A stretch of DNA of 64,000 nt, from NCBI RefSeq assembly GCF_021389955.1, contig NZ_CP089980.1:5141001-5205000 (forward strand). The letters run 5' to 3'. Under the pieces are notes generated by a model. The model did no database searches. It had not been told where the DNA came from and was given only the letters and a program-made list of their open reading frames with translations. This DNA is from Fulvivirga maritima (GTDB taxonomy: Bacteria > Bacteroidota > Bacteroidia > Cytophagales > Cyclobacteriaceae). The position numbers were made by a program, and so were the translations under genes. The stretch's first letter is position 1. Every line of letters starts with the position of its first letter. Shown here piece by piece: positions 25,249-34,882 of this stretch.

Positions 25249-26413
25249 TTGCGGTCGAGTCATGCTGCCTGACTTGGAAGAGTTGATGCTTCCCGAGTCA
25301 CTCTGATGCCTGGCAGAGTCGATGCAGCCCGAGTCACTCTGAGGTTCTCGAAAAGTAGACGGTGAAGTACTGATACAAGTGCATTAAGCGACAAACCATT
25401 TACTCCTAATCCAGTAGAAAGTCTCCTTCGAGTGCCTCAGGATGACTTTGGGAATGTATTATTACATTTCCTTTCATTGAACTCCATGGTTATTAGAATG
25501 AACGGGGTATTGAAGAGCCATTGAAGGCTTACAATCCATAATGTAATCACGATTGAGCCATGCTACCCGAGTCACTCTGAGGTTCTCGAAGAGTAGACGG
25601 TAAAGTTCTGATACAATTGCATTAAGAGTCAAACTATTTACTCCTAAGCCAGCAAAAAGTCTCCTTCGAGTGCCTCAGGATGACTTTGGGAATGTATTAT
25701 TCCATTTCCTTTCATAAAACTCCATGATTAATAAAATAAACGATAGCATAACAGAATCATTGAAGGCTTATAATCCACAATATATTTCCGATTGAGCCAG
25801 CGTTCCGAGTCACTCTGAGGTTCTCGAAGAGTAGACGGTAAAGTAGGGAATGTATTATTACATTTTCTTTCATTGAAGTCCATGATTATTAGAATGAACG
25901 GTGGTATAGCAGAGCCATTGATAGTTACTATTGCAATATAATTGAGGTCGAGCCATGCAGTCCTAGTCACTCTGAGGTTCTCGAAGAGTAGACGGTAAAG
26001 TTCTAATACAATTGCATCAAGAGACAAACCATACGCTCCTAAGCAAGCAGAAAGTCTCCTTCGAGTGCCTCAGGATGAATTTGGGAATGTATTATTACAT
26101 TTCCTTACATTAACTCCATGCTTATTAGAATGAATTGTGGTCTAGCAAAGCCATTGAAGGCTTATAATCCACAATGTAATCGCGATTGAGCCAGCGTTCC
26201 GAGTCACTCTGAGGTTCTCGAAGAGTAGACGGTGAAGTTCTGATGCAAGTGAATCAAGAGGCAGACCATACGCTCCTAAGTCAGCAGAAAGTCTCCTTCG
26301 AGTGCCTCAGGATGACTTTTGGGAAGGTATTTCTCGAAAGTACGCGGTAAATAATTAACACATTGATTTTTAAATAATTATATATCAATATCTCAAAAAT
26401 GGTTGAGGCTTGA
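25249..26413. repeat. Tandem array of five 238-bp units built on an inverted repeat
   Basis: Units begin with GAGTCACTCTGAGGTTCTCG or a close variant at 25331, 25569, 25807, 25964 and 26201, so the period is 238, 238, 157 and 237 bp. The third unit has lost about 81 bp. In a full unit the left arm GTCACTCTGAGGTTCTCGAA is followed some 85 bp later by an inverted right arm ending CTTCGAGTGCCTCAGGATGAC. A single degenerate arm pair lies before the first unit (25250-25320). No convincing gene is present; open frames here are by-products of the repeat. The array follows cobC directly. Confidence 0.9.
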
Positions 26414-26851
26414 TTAACTCTTTTTAGGATACAATTTCAAATGCTCATCATGCAGCTTTTGAGGATCTAATCCATCAAAATCGATATCAACTTTAACGGC
26501 AGCAGGGAGGTCTACTTTTTCTAGCACATCAGGAAGTTTAGCTTCTACTTGCCATCCTTTTCCCGAAAGGGTAATATAGACACCGCGCTCATGGTCATAG
26601 TAAACATCATAGTCTTTGAAATACACATAACGGGTTTTGGCTCTATACCCATGAGCTGGCGCCCAAGGTGGTGGTCCTTGTTGTTTACGCTTGCCCTTGT
26701 ATTCCGATTTATACTCTTTTACGTATTCCTTATCTTTATTGTTGTTTTTATTTTTCCCTTTTCCTCTGCCTTGACCTAGCACATCACCGCTAGACATGAA
26801 GAAAAGAACCAACAACACCGCAGACGCTAAATAAACAAGTGATCTTTTCAT
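26414..26851 (-). CDS. Small secreted basic protein of unknown function
   Basis: A 145-residue protein with a signal peptide (MKRSLVYLASAVLLVLFFMS, cleavage after VLG). A low-complexity basic stretch follows (GKGKNKNNNKDKEYVKEYKS). The folded C-terminal part, about 65-140, has the pattern RYVYFKDYDVYYDHERGVYI, then GKGWQVEAKLPDVLEKVDLP, known from small uncharacterised Bacteroidota periplasmic proteins. It is transcribed alone, between the repeat array and the antiporter gene. No enzyme motif is visible. Confidence 0.7.
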   Translation of the reverse strand: MKRSLVYLASAVLLVLFFMSSGDVLGQGRGKGKNKNNNKDKEYVKEYKSEYKGKRKQQGPPPWAPAHGYRAKTRYVYFKDYDVYYDHERGVYITLSGKGWQVEAKLPDVLEKVDLPAAVKVDIDFDGLDPQKLHDEHLKLYPKKS

Positions 26852-26968
26852 TTAATTGATTATGAATTAGTTAAACATCGTAATGAAAACGTATCGTTTC
26901 CTTTCCATATATACGTTGATTGATACTAAAGTCACTCTCGGTGTCCTTCAAGGTTATTCTCCTATGTA

Positions 26969-28210
26969 TTAAACACCCTTCACCCATTTCAGCACTTTCT
27001 CCACCGTTAAACCTTGCACAATGATACTGAATACTACTATAATGTAGGTTATGGCTACAATAAGTTCACGGTTCATTTCGTCTGTGAGGGAAAGGGCCAA
27101 AGCTATGGATATTCCACCCCTTAGGCCACCCCAGGTCATAATTAGGCCAGTTTTTGGCACAAAATCCATTTTATTTTTAAAGATTTGGATGGGGCCGGAA
27201 AGTGCGATGTACCTACAAATAAGTGCTACCGGAATTAAAATTAGTCCTGCTAAAATATAATTGCCTTCGAAGCTTAAAATTAATACTTCCAATCCAATTA
27301 ACACGAAAAGAACAGCGTTAAGCAGAACGTCTAACAGTTCCCAGAATTTATCTACATAACGTTCCGTTCTTTCACTCATTGACGACTGTCTTCTGGTATC
27401 ATTACCTATAAATAGCCCGGCGATTACCATAGCCAAAGGCCCAGAAAAATGGAGGCTACTGGCTAATAAATAACCACCCATCACCATTGCTAAGGTGATC
27501 ATTACTTCGGTCTCATAGTTATCTATTGATTTCATCATCCAATAGGTCACATACCCCAAACCCAGGCCTAACAGTATGCCGCCACCAACTTCTTCTACAA
27601 ATAATAATGTAATATGACTTACAGAAATATCGGCATCAGGACTTGCCGCCAATTGAAAGAGTGTCAGGAAGATAACTACACCAACTCCGTCATTAAAAAG
27701 GCTTTCGCCTACAATTTTGGTTTCCAACCTTTTAGGCGCTCCGGCTTGTTTCAAAATACCCAAAACCGCTATAGGATCAGTAGGGGAGATTAATGCGCCA
27801 AACAGTAGGGCTTGCAAATAGCTGATAGGCAAGTTCATAGCGTTAAGCAAATAATAGGCGATAGTACCAATAAGAAAAGTGGATACCAGCACGCCAAAGG
27901 TAGCAAACATGAGGATAGGCCCCCGTTGCGCTTTAATATCGGGCAGTTTGGTATGCAAGGCCCCCGCAAAAAGAAGGAAGCTCAACATTACATCAAGTAG
28001 CACTTCTTTAAAATCTATAGATCCTATGATATTCACGGCATTGTTAAGCAAAACATCCGTAAAAAGTGAAGAAATGGATATACCCAAGGTGAAAATCATG
28101 GCCATAATCATGAGCCCAATGGTAGTGGGTAACTTGAAAAACCGCACATTGATGTAACTAAAAAGTGCAGAGATAACAATTAACAAGGTGATAATTTGGA
28201 ATATACTCAT
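26969..28210 (-). CDS. NhaP-type sodium/proton antiporter (CPA1)
   Basis: A 413-residue polytopic inner-membrane protein with about 12 hydrophobic segments. It carries the CPA1 core motifs ISPTDPIAVLGILK, ESLFNDGVGVVIFL (the ion-binding Asn-Asp) and TWGGLRGGISIALALSL near the C-terminus. It exchanges Na+ (or K+) for H+ across the membrane and helps with pH and salt balance, as expected in a marine bacterium. The length is that of short NhaP proteins without a cytoplasmic tail. It stands alone. Confidence 0.92.
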   Translation of the reverse strand: MSIFQIITLLIVISALFSYINVRFFKLPTTIGLMIMAMIFTLGISISSLFTDVLLNNAVNIIGSIDFKEVLLDVMLSFLLFAGALHTKLPDIKAQRGPILMFATFGVLVSTFLIGTIAYYLLNAMNLPISYLQALLFGALISPTDPIAVLGILKQAGAPKRLETKIVGESLFNDGVGVVIFLTLFQLAASPDADISVSHITLLFVEEVGGGILLGLGLGYVTYWMMKSIDNYETEVMITLAMVMGGYLLASSLHFSGPLAMVIAGLFIGNDTRRQSSMSERTERYVDKFWELLDVLLNAVLFVLIGLEVLILSFEGNYILAGLILIPVALICRYIALSGPIQIFKNKMDFVPKTGLIMTWGGLRGGISIALALSLTDEMNRELIVAITYIIVVFSIIVQGLTVEKVLKWVKGV

Positions 28211-28348
28211 TTCAGGATTTTAAAAATATATAGCAAGAATTGGATTTGGAAAGAGCTCATCTGCATTTCAACACAACTTGGTTGATGACATTATACGACT
28301 ATATCATAAACCAATTAAATACCTATCTCTGACAGTAACTCTTTTCTA
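28211..28348. other. Gap between the antiporter gene and the IS element
   Basis: This 138-bp stretch was the natural 3' flank of the lipoprotein gene now on the far side of the IS. The old stop codon (TAG, minus strand, 28347-28349) lies at its right end. No gene is seen. Confidence 0.5.
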
Positions 28349-28357
28349 GTCCCAAAT

Positions 28358-29749
28358 CACTAGTGTCCGACTAAACTCTGGTCTAAGAAATTTTAGCGAT
28401 TCTAAGCAAAAATAAAGTGGTTTTCTTCTAATCTGGAAAAGTGAGCCCTCTATGGACTAAATAAAGGGTATTGATTGGTTTTATATATTGTTTTTTGAAG
28501 TTCTAGGTCTGGATTGTTTAGAAAGCGGGTAAGGTGAACATAGGCCATCAAGTGAAACCTTACCAATGAGACCATATTAGAGAAGGCCCATCTTTTTTTG
28601 ATCTGTTTTCGGACTACTTCCATCAATAATAGACAGATCAGGGCACTCCAAATTTGGATCTCAATAGCATTTTGGTTGTCCCCCAGAAAATATTTGAGAG
28701 GAAAGTTCTGCTTCAGCTTTTTAAATAAAAGCTCTATCTGCCATCGGTATTTATAAATGGCCGCTATTGTGGCTGCTTCCAACTCCATATTATTGGTCAT
28801 AAACACTAATAATTTATTATTGAGGTCATCATAATAGGCTATTCTTCTATTTTGAAGCTCTTGCACTTGTCCATCAGTCTTGAAACTGATAACAACTTTT
28901 TCATCCTTAAGTACACAAAAGTCTTTATCTTCAGGCAGTTCTAGCTCATCTATTGATTGATATCTGGCATTTTCCTTCATTCTAGTAATGTAAAATATCC
29001 CTTGATGACTCCATTGTGCGTATTGTCTATAATCGATATACCCTTTATCCATCACCACATAGGATCCTTCTGGGAGTTGTAATTGCTTTAAAAATGTATG
29101 ATCATGCTGACTTCCCTTGGTCAACCGTACTAAACATGGCATTAATTCTGCCGCATGAATCATTACATGAGCTTTAATGCCTCCCTTGCTTTTGCCATCT
29201 TTTCTAGGGCGTCCTGCTACCTTGAGAATATCTTTAAACAGACTAATAATCGTTGAATCAACAATATAAAGTTTATTGAGAACTTCCATTCTCAAGCGGC
29301 TGTCCGGCAAAAGGTGCCGATACTTTTTAAACAATTTCATGTAAATGTCTGCAAAGACTATACTACTGCGTTTTTTGTTGCTATCTGATAAAGTGGAACG
29401 TCTGGGTATAAATTGAATACCTAAATGGATCAGCTTGTTTTGGCAGGCCAAAAGCCCCGTAGTAAGCTCTCTGAGAGCACTTGCCCCACTGAAACAGCAG
29501 TATAACATGCTTACTAGGTGATGCCAAGTATTCAATTTCTTGTAATATCTGTCAGATTGGTGTTTTGATATTATTTGATTTAACACCGATTTATCTATCA
29601 GCGATAATAGTTGAGAAAAGATTGGCTGTCCGTAGAAATATGTATTTTTACTCATGTGTGATTTTTTGTTGTGGTAAACCGAAAATACACATTATGGGGC
29701 ACTCTTGAAATTATTCAGAGGCCCCTATCTTTTTTCTCGGACACTAGTG
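28358..29749 (-). mobile_element. IS4-family insertion sequence, 1392 bp
   Basis: The ends are inverted repeats: CACTAGTGTCCGA at the left and TCGGACACTAGTG at the right. On both sides lies the 9-bp direct repeat GTCCCAAAT (28349-28357 and 29750-29758), the target duplication. One intact transposase fills the element on the minus strand. The perfect duplication and intact gene suggest a recent insertion. Confidence 0.93.
28450..29655 (-). CDS. IS4-family DDE transposase
   Basis: A 401-residue protein. The N-terminal 75 residues (FSQLLSLIDKSVLNQIISKH) are of the DUF4372 type seen in one IS4 subgroup. The catalytic triad is visible: the first Asp in LYIVDSTIIS, the second in YVVMDKGYIDY, and the Glu in the YREK signature, which reads YKYRWQIELLFKKLK with exact spacing Y-2-R-3-E-6-K. 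The gene is intact and lies inside 1392 bp bounded by inverted repeats. It moves the element by cut-and-paste. Confidence 0.95.
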   Translation of the reverse strand: MSKNTYFYGQPIFSQLLSLIDKSVLNQIISKHQSDRYYKKLNTWHHLVSMLYCCFSGASALRELTTGLLACQNKLIHLGIQFIPRRSTLSDSNKKRSSIVFADIYMKLFKKYRHLLPDSRLRMEVLNKLYIVDSTIISLFKDILKVAGRPRKDGKSKGGIKAHVMIHAAELMPCLVRLTKGSQHDHTFLKQLQLPEGSYVVMDKGYIDYRQYAQWSHQGIFYITRMKENARYQSIDELELPEDKDFCVLKDEKVVISFKTDGQVQELQNRRIAYYDDLNNKLLVFMTNNMELEAATIAAIYKYRWQIELLFKKLKQNFPLKYFLGDNQNAIEIQIWSALICLLLMEVVRKQIKKRWAFSNMVSLVRFHLMAYVHLTRFLNNPDLELQKTIYKTNQYPLFSP

Positions 29750-31369
29750 GTCCCAAATATAATAATTTATCAAGGCTCCATTGGCATCAAAATATTCTAC
29801 GTCAGGATCTTCCGTTTCTTTCACCTTAATCCCTTTATTCACGCTAAAATCACTCCCGGCATCAGTATCCTTAACTATGAGTTTACCCTTATAATCATCA
29901 AATTCGTTAATAAATGCATCTTCTCCGGCACCACCATATACGGTTATCTTAATGGTCGTTCTATGCTTACCAGTAAAATGAAAGCTATCATTACCCGCTA
30001 ATCCTACCAGCTTAAGTTTTTTGGTTTCCTGTTGCTTAAAAGTTTTATCATAAAGCAGATGTCGTAATTCTCCATCCTTTTTAGTCTTGTAAATTTTCAC
30101 CTTAACATCTCCATTATTGAGAGCTTCCAGCTCAAAACGCTCATGCTTATCAGTGCCATACACTACGGGTTCTTTCATGAGATAGAGGTAATAATCCATG
30201 ATTTTATCTGGTAATTGATCTCTTCTGTTCTTTAACTTTTTGGCTATGGTAGCACCACTTAATTCATAGATTTCTTCAGGCATGGCATGCATGGCAGAAT
30301 CAATCACTTCATCCGTTAATTGATCTTTTATGGTGTTCGACATGGCTACCCAGTCCTCTGAGTCTAAACCAGAAAGCAAAAGCATATCCAGCTTTTTACC
30401 ACTGCGGTTGAGCTTTTTTAAATTCGGCAGGTCTTCATGAAACGAGCGGAAATGAGGTTTAAACAGGAACCTGATAATGTTAGGAAAGAAGCCATCCATA
30501 TAATAGTAGGCATGATCACGGTCTCTGGGAACGGCTTTATAGAGTTCTCCTTTGTCTTTTTCATAAGAAGCCCACCGCCAGTTGCTCTCATGACGACTCC
30601 AATCGCCAATAAGCATGTCAAACAAACGTGATTTTAGAAAATTCTTCGTATCAACTTCAGAATCATTATCCTTGAACAAGTCATCCAGCATATTTTGACT
30701 GCCAATTACATTTTTAGAATTTCCCAGATAATCAAATTCCGATTGATCTTCATCTGGACGATGTTCAAGCATAGCGACCATACCGGGAAAATTATTGGAA
30801 TATTGATTCAGCTCAGGATCTGGTTTAATGAGCACTACCTTTGGGTTGGTATGATAAATTCCTAAGGCATCTGACATAATGGGCAAAGTGAGAGGAGCGT
30901 AAGGATGCCCGGAAGAGACCTGGTCTTTCAGTGCTTCCCCCACAAAAGAATGCGCCAGAAAGGGCGACAGTACCTTGGTAGGCATTTTATCTATAGACCT
31001 CAGCACAAATTGATTACCTGCACTATCATAAACCTGCAAGTTAAATGACTGTCGTCCACCACTTACCTTACGGAAAGTGTAGCCCTGATTAAAAACATCT
31101 ATAGTTTGCATCTTCACAGGCTGCGCCCACAAGTCGCGGTACTTACCACCAAAAAACACCTCGTGAACTTTACTTTTTCCATATTCAGGCCTGATCGCCA
31201 CCACCACTTCTTCAGCATTAGCCATGTCCTGACCTTGAAGTTGTTCGCGTTGATGCACTTTATCTACCCATTGATTACTGCAGCCAAAGAGTAGGGGAAG
31301 AGTCAGGAAAAGTAGTGTATATATCCTTTTTAATTGAATAGATTTAAATAGTAGCTTGTTTAAATTCAT
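29738..31369 (-). CDS. Lipoprotein with kinase-like GDWxRHxxxWRW motif
   Basis: A 544-residue protein whose hydrophobic start ends in a lipobox (LFLTLPLLFGC). A first domain (about 50-180) is beta-rich. The middle carries LKSRLFDMLIGDWSRHESNW, then RWASYEKD and AVPRDRDHAYYYMDGFF. This GDW-x-RH and PRDRDxA pattern is known from C-terminal regions of some Bacteroidota metallophosphoesterase/outer-membrane proteins and recalls CotH/HipA-like folds. The C-terminal part is beta-rich. The catalytic role is unknown. The C-terminus was edited by the IS: the natural end WD-stop is now WDH-stop, with the TAG supplied by the IS inverted repeat (29741-29749), so the protein is practically unharmed. Confidence 0.65.
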
Positions 31370-31532
31370 ATAAGATTATCCTGCTTAATATTCTAATGTT
31401 TCAATTAAAGTAACAGGAGAGAAGGCGCGATGGTTATGAGATTTGGAGGTATAGATAGTCTCTCGCTATAGTAAATAGTTTAAGCCATTAAGGTCCGAGA
31501 TATTTAAAAATTATGTGTTTTGGATCTAGTAT

Positions 31533-32711
31533 TTATGAAGCTTTATGAACCGTGTTGGCTTTTTTTATTCTTTTAGATGCCTTCTTTATGGCCAAATCTG
31601 CGATATCATAAGCACCATTCATTTTCAGATCCTGTAGGGTTGATCTCATGGCATCAAAATCATAAACACCATTATTGATCCTTTCGGCAATCAATTTACC
31701 TTGTTCGTATTCGCTAAGTTGCATCTCCTTTTCAGATAATGCCCATTGGGTGAATCCCTTCGCATTGGACCAGTTGGCATTATCAATTTCCTGAAGGCCA
31801 ATAGGATAGAGGAGAAGGTAGGCGGTACCCGCACTAGTTACATCTCCGGGTTTGGCAATGCATGCCTTAGCATATTGCCTTACTTCTTCGAAGGCTTCAA
31901 GGGCAGTGCGCTTGTCTTCATGGTAGATGATAGTGTATTTCTCCGTATAGTAAAACGGTTCAGAGACTTCTGTGATTGTTGACTGGGCAATCAGCTTCTG
32001 ATAAAACTCCTGATTGCTATGCGCAAAGACTACCATATTGTCATGCTCAATATGTTCTAATATGGCCAAAAGCAGGATTTGTTGTGCTCCAGCTCCGCCT
32101 AACTTTATTAGTAAGGTGCCGTCATCCTTTTTGTATGACGCGCTTTTGGGATGAGTAATGGTGCCCGTATTGAAAATGTTTGATTTTTTGGGTTTGATGG
32201 TCAACGCTGCTTCCTTACCCTTGGCAATCCTCTTTTTAAGCTTTTTTGATGATACTACGTAGGTAATGGGGCGTTTGCTTTCTTCAAAATAAAGATCGTG
32301 CGCATAGATATCAGGCAGTAATCTTATGATAGGTACCTCTTTAGCAATCTTTGCCACCTTGTCTATGGTAGGATAGGTAGAAATGATACAATCATATTCA
32401 AGCGCCGGTCCTTTAGCATTCAGTTTAGATATGACGTACTCAAACCATCCGGCCAGGTAGGAATTCTTACCGCTTGATATGAATTCGTTGATCTTCTGCA
32501 GCACCCTTGATTTTGAAGACATATTGTAGATACCCTCAAAGAACTTCATCGCCTTTTCTGCACTTGGGCTTAGCGCATGTGATTCATCCACTATCTCAGC
32601 CTCTACACCTCTTTCCTTAAGCGCGGCCTGGATGGCTATGGCCTTCATCCAATGGCCATTTCCCATGGAGCAAGTAGTTATCCCGATCCTCAATTTTTCT
32701 ATCTCTCTCAT
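31533..32711 (-). CDS. GT-B glycosyltransferase-like protein, full-length copy (copy 1 of 4)
   Basis: A 392-residue protein. It opens MREIEKLRIGITTCSMGNGH, followed by WMKAIAIQAALKERG, the N-terminal pattern of GT28/MGDG-synthase-like GT-B enzymes (G-x-GH and AA-x-AL). IISTYPTIDKVAKIAKEVPI ends the first Rossmann domain. In the second domain KPGDVTSAGTAYLLLYPIGL and QEIDNANW correspond to the sugar-nucleotide-binding P-G-G...E...QExxNA region. Donor and acceptor are unknown. Three defective copies lie downstream at 34.9, 36.8 and 41.0 kb on the same strand with almost the same leader. This one has the complete C-terminus and is presumably the parent or functional form. Confidence 0.72.
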   Translation of the reverse strand: MREIEKLRIGITTCSMGNGHWMKAIAIQAALKERGVEAEIVDESHALSPSAEKAMKFFEGIYNMSSKSRVLQKINEFISSGKNSYLAGWFEYVISKLNAKGPALEYDCIISTYPTIDKVAKIAKEVPIIRLLPDIYAHDLYFEESKRPITYVVSSKKLKKRIAKGKEAALTIKPKKSNIFNTGTITHPKSASYKKDDGTLLIKLGGAGAQQILLLAILEHIEHDNMVVFAHSNQEFYQKLIAQSTITEVSEPFYYTEKYTIIYHEDKRTALEAFEEVRQYAKACIAKPGDVTSAGTAYLLLYPIGLQEIDNANWSNAKGFTQWALSEKEMQLSEYEQGKLIAERINNGVYDFDAMRSTLQDLKMNGAYDIADLAIKKASKRIKKANTVHKAS

Positions 32712-33065
32712 CTATAATTTTAACAAGCCGGATTCCATTACCCGGTTTGCGCGGCAATAGTAAGCAAATAGGATTAAGATTGAGTTGTGAGGAAGTTAAG
32801 TTAGTGTGAAGGAATGTGTCCTGATTTTGTGTATTTCAAAATTTATGCCGGTATCAGACTGATAAAATAAAAATATATCAAATTCTTGAAATTTTGCTTT
32901 CATAACAAAAAGTACTTTCATTAACAACAGCGCAGCTGGCTGCCCTATGAAAAATAATTATTCATGTACATAAAATGCCAAACAAATTGATCCACGCTGC
33001 ACTATCAGCTTTGACGTGAAGGCCAAATAGTCAATTTCATCTAATTGCCCGAGAGAACATTTATC
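32712..33065. other. Leader of GT copy 1 and 3' flank of the WG-repeat gene
   Basis: The right-hand 100 bp before copy 1 (32712-32815) is the leader shared by all four copies, with a hairpin (ACCGGG...CCGG) 15-45 bases before the ATG. The remaining part up to 33065 has no gene. An ACAGCGCAGCTGG word at 32929 has a relative at 34513 on the far side of the WG gene. Confidence 0.5.
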
Positions 33066-34367
33066 TTACTTGAGTATTAACTTGCCTTGGTAATCATAAA
33101 ATTGCACATGCTGGGCACCATCTAAAAATTTTCTTAAATAAAATGGACCTGGGTAGGTATTAACAATTAAAGGATTTCCTTCTTCCGGCCATTTTATTAT
33201 TTCTTGCCCATTTTCGCTTATCCAATACGTTTGCTTATAACCTGTATATAAGTAACCAAAATCAATTTTCCTTGGCAAATGTGAACTTCTCTCAATTTGA
33301 AATGTCTGAACAACCATGCCTTTTTGATCAATAAGTACAAAGTCAGCAAAGGTCTTATAGTAAGTATCTCCAAGCATTTTTTGCAGCTCTGCCTTATGAA
33401 GTTTCACCACCGTATATTTTCCGTAAAACGGCATACCACCAGCATACTTCATTGGTATTTTCAAATTACCTGACTTGTCAATATAACCAAGATTGTAATC
33501 ATCATCATAAACCGCCAACATCCCATTACTGAAAGTTCCGAGTATATATTTATATCTAGGCTCGACTGTAACTTTACCATCACTATCAATCACCCCATAA
33601 TAATTTTCGGCACCAGCATCATCATAAAATTGCGCGGGGGCTGACCCCTCACTGAATTGTCCTATCGCGGCAAAGCATCTATTACTTTTCAACTTGCCAT
33701 GCAAGTCATAAAAATAGAAGCATGAGTTTCCTGAAGTATTTGTATAACCAGTTACGCCAGCACCATTAAGCCTAAACTGCCTTAAAATTTCCTTGGCTTT
33801 TTTTATTTTTGAAGCTGCCTGCTTCGTAGATTTCTTTTCTTCTCTATTTATATCCGTATCTAAACAAACTACATCAATTTCATTATCGGAACTGGATGTT
33901 GTAGGTTCCTCAATTTTTCCTATTTCATTGCCATATATATCAATAATGAGTACTTTACTTTCGTACATTACCAACGCATGATTCATATAGAAAGGCCTAG
34001 CAGCATCATATTTTGGCTTAATTACAATATTACCTTTAGTATTTATAAACCCATATTTATCACCTGATTTGATAATACAACGTTCATTGGAAAAGACTGG
34101 TAGCGTATTGAAGGGGTGATACATATAATCATTGCGAAGATTCAAATACCAATCCGGATCAAAAGGGGGGCCAAAAGTTTCAATATCATTACGATAATCA
34201 ACGATTAATTCACCTTGTTCATTTACAAAACCCCATTTATTGTCCTTTTGGACAGCCAGTAACCCCTCATAAAAATAACCCATCTTGTCGGCTTTAATAC
34301 TTACCTGCGCCTCAACTGATGTAAAAAATACAATCCATAAGAAAAAAATAATTGTTGATCTAGCCAT
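33066..34367 (-). CDS. WG-repeat protein, secreted
   Basis: A 433-residue protein with a signal peptide (MARSTIIFFLWIVFFTSVEA). It carries several WG-type beta repeats: GYFYEGLLAVQKDNKWGFVN, GDKYGFINTKGNIVIKPKY, YYGVIDSDGKVTVEPRY and LGYIDKSGNLKIPMKY. Such repeats form beta-propeller or solenoid surfaces on exported Bacteroidota proteins. A lysine-rich spacer (about 185-200) splits the repeat blocks. No enzyme domain is visible. It sits between GT copies 1 and 2, apparently as a passenger gene with no partner. Confidence 0.82.
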   Translation of the reverse strand: MARSTIIFFLWIVFFTSVEAQVSIKADKMGYFYEGLLAVQKDNKWGFVNEQGELIVDYRNDIETFGPPFDPDWYLNLRNDYMYHPFNTLPVFSNERCIIKSGDKYGFINTKGNIVIKPKYDAARPFYMNHALVMYESKVLIIDIYGNEIGKIEEPTTSSSDNEIDVVCLDTDINREEKKSTKQAASKIKKAKEILRQFRLNGAGVTGYTNTSGNSCFYFYDLHGKLKSNRCFAAIGQFSEGSAPAQFYDDAGAENYYGVIDSDGKVTVEPRYKYILGTFSNGMLAVYDDDYNLGYIDKSGNLKIPMKYAGGMPFYGKYTVVKLHKAELQKMLGDTYYKTFADFVLIDQKGMVVQTFQIERSSHLPRKIDFGYLYTGYKQTYWISENGQEIIKWPEEGNPLIVNTYPGPFYLRKFLDGAQHVQFYDYQGKLILK

Positions 34368-34714
34368 ATCAGATATAATTTAACTATTTCAAATATACTT
34401 CAATTTGAGTTAAACCCTTTCTGAAAATAATTAAGAATGCACCGTATTTTGCTTTACCATAAAATCATTACCGTTACAACACTAAAGTGACAATAACTGA
34501 TTTTAAATTAAACAGCGAGCTGTCGGCAAAACACTCTATTTGTTATATAATGTCCTGCGTTATGTTACTTGACTTGTGCTGATTTTTTAGTAAAAATTGA
34601 ATTAGTTCTCAAATATATTCTACCTTCATTTGAAAATTACCTAGGAACGGTTATTGTTTTTTATTTAGTATTAACGTAAATATCCAATCAAATCAAGGCT
34701 CAATAATTTCAAGG
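34368..34714. other. AT-rich gap upstream of the WG-repeat gene
   Basis: No gene is seen. It should hold the promoter of the WG gene (minus strand). The segment at about 34490-34580 has short mirrored words (ACAGCGAGCTGT; TATAACAAAT reading the other way) but no complete recombination site could be recognised. Confidence 0.4.
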
Positions 34715-34882
34715 ATGAAAGTAAAACTCCCGCCAATCGAGACAGTAGAAAAAATTTCGAGTAAGAACCTTATTATAAATCATATTCAGTCAGCATTACA
34801 ATTCGAGTCGGACGAAGTTGAATCAGGTGCCGGTTATTTAAAAGTGAAATACGGAGATTCATGGTATTTCTTTATATCAAAG
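34715..34882 (+). pseudogene. N-terminal fragment of an unknown gene, cut by GT copy 2
   Basis: From ATG 34715 the frame reads MKVKLPPIETVEKISSKNLI, then NHIQSALQFESDEVESGAG and YGDSWYFFISK. At 34883 it runs into GT copy 2, and the last five codons (MASKS) come from the antisense of that copy. So the gene lost its 3' part at the junction. No family was recognised. Confidence 0.4.

Noticed and set aside
25728-26027. A 99-codon open frame within the 238-bp array
   Set aside because: It is made of repeat sequence, does not recur intact in the other units and has no protein-like pattern.
25331-26330. CRISPR array
   Set aside because: Units are 238 bp and nearly identical along their whole length; there are no short repeats with unique spacers and no cas genes.
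34490-34590. Integron attC site
   Set aside because: Some words (GTTATGT, AACGC-like) recall attC, but paired R and L boxes with the needed spacing could not be found, and no integrase is in the window.
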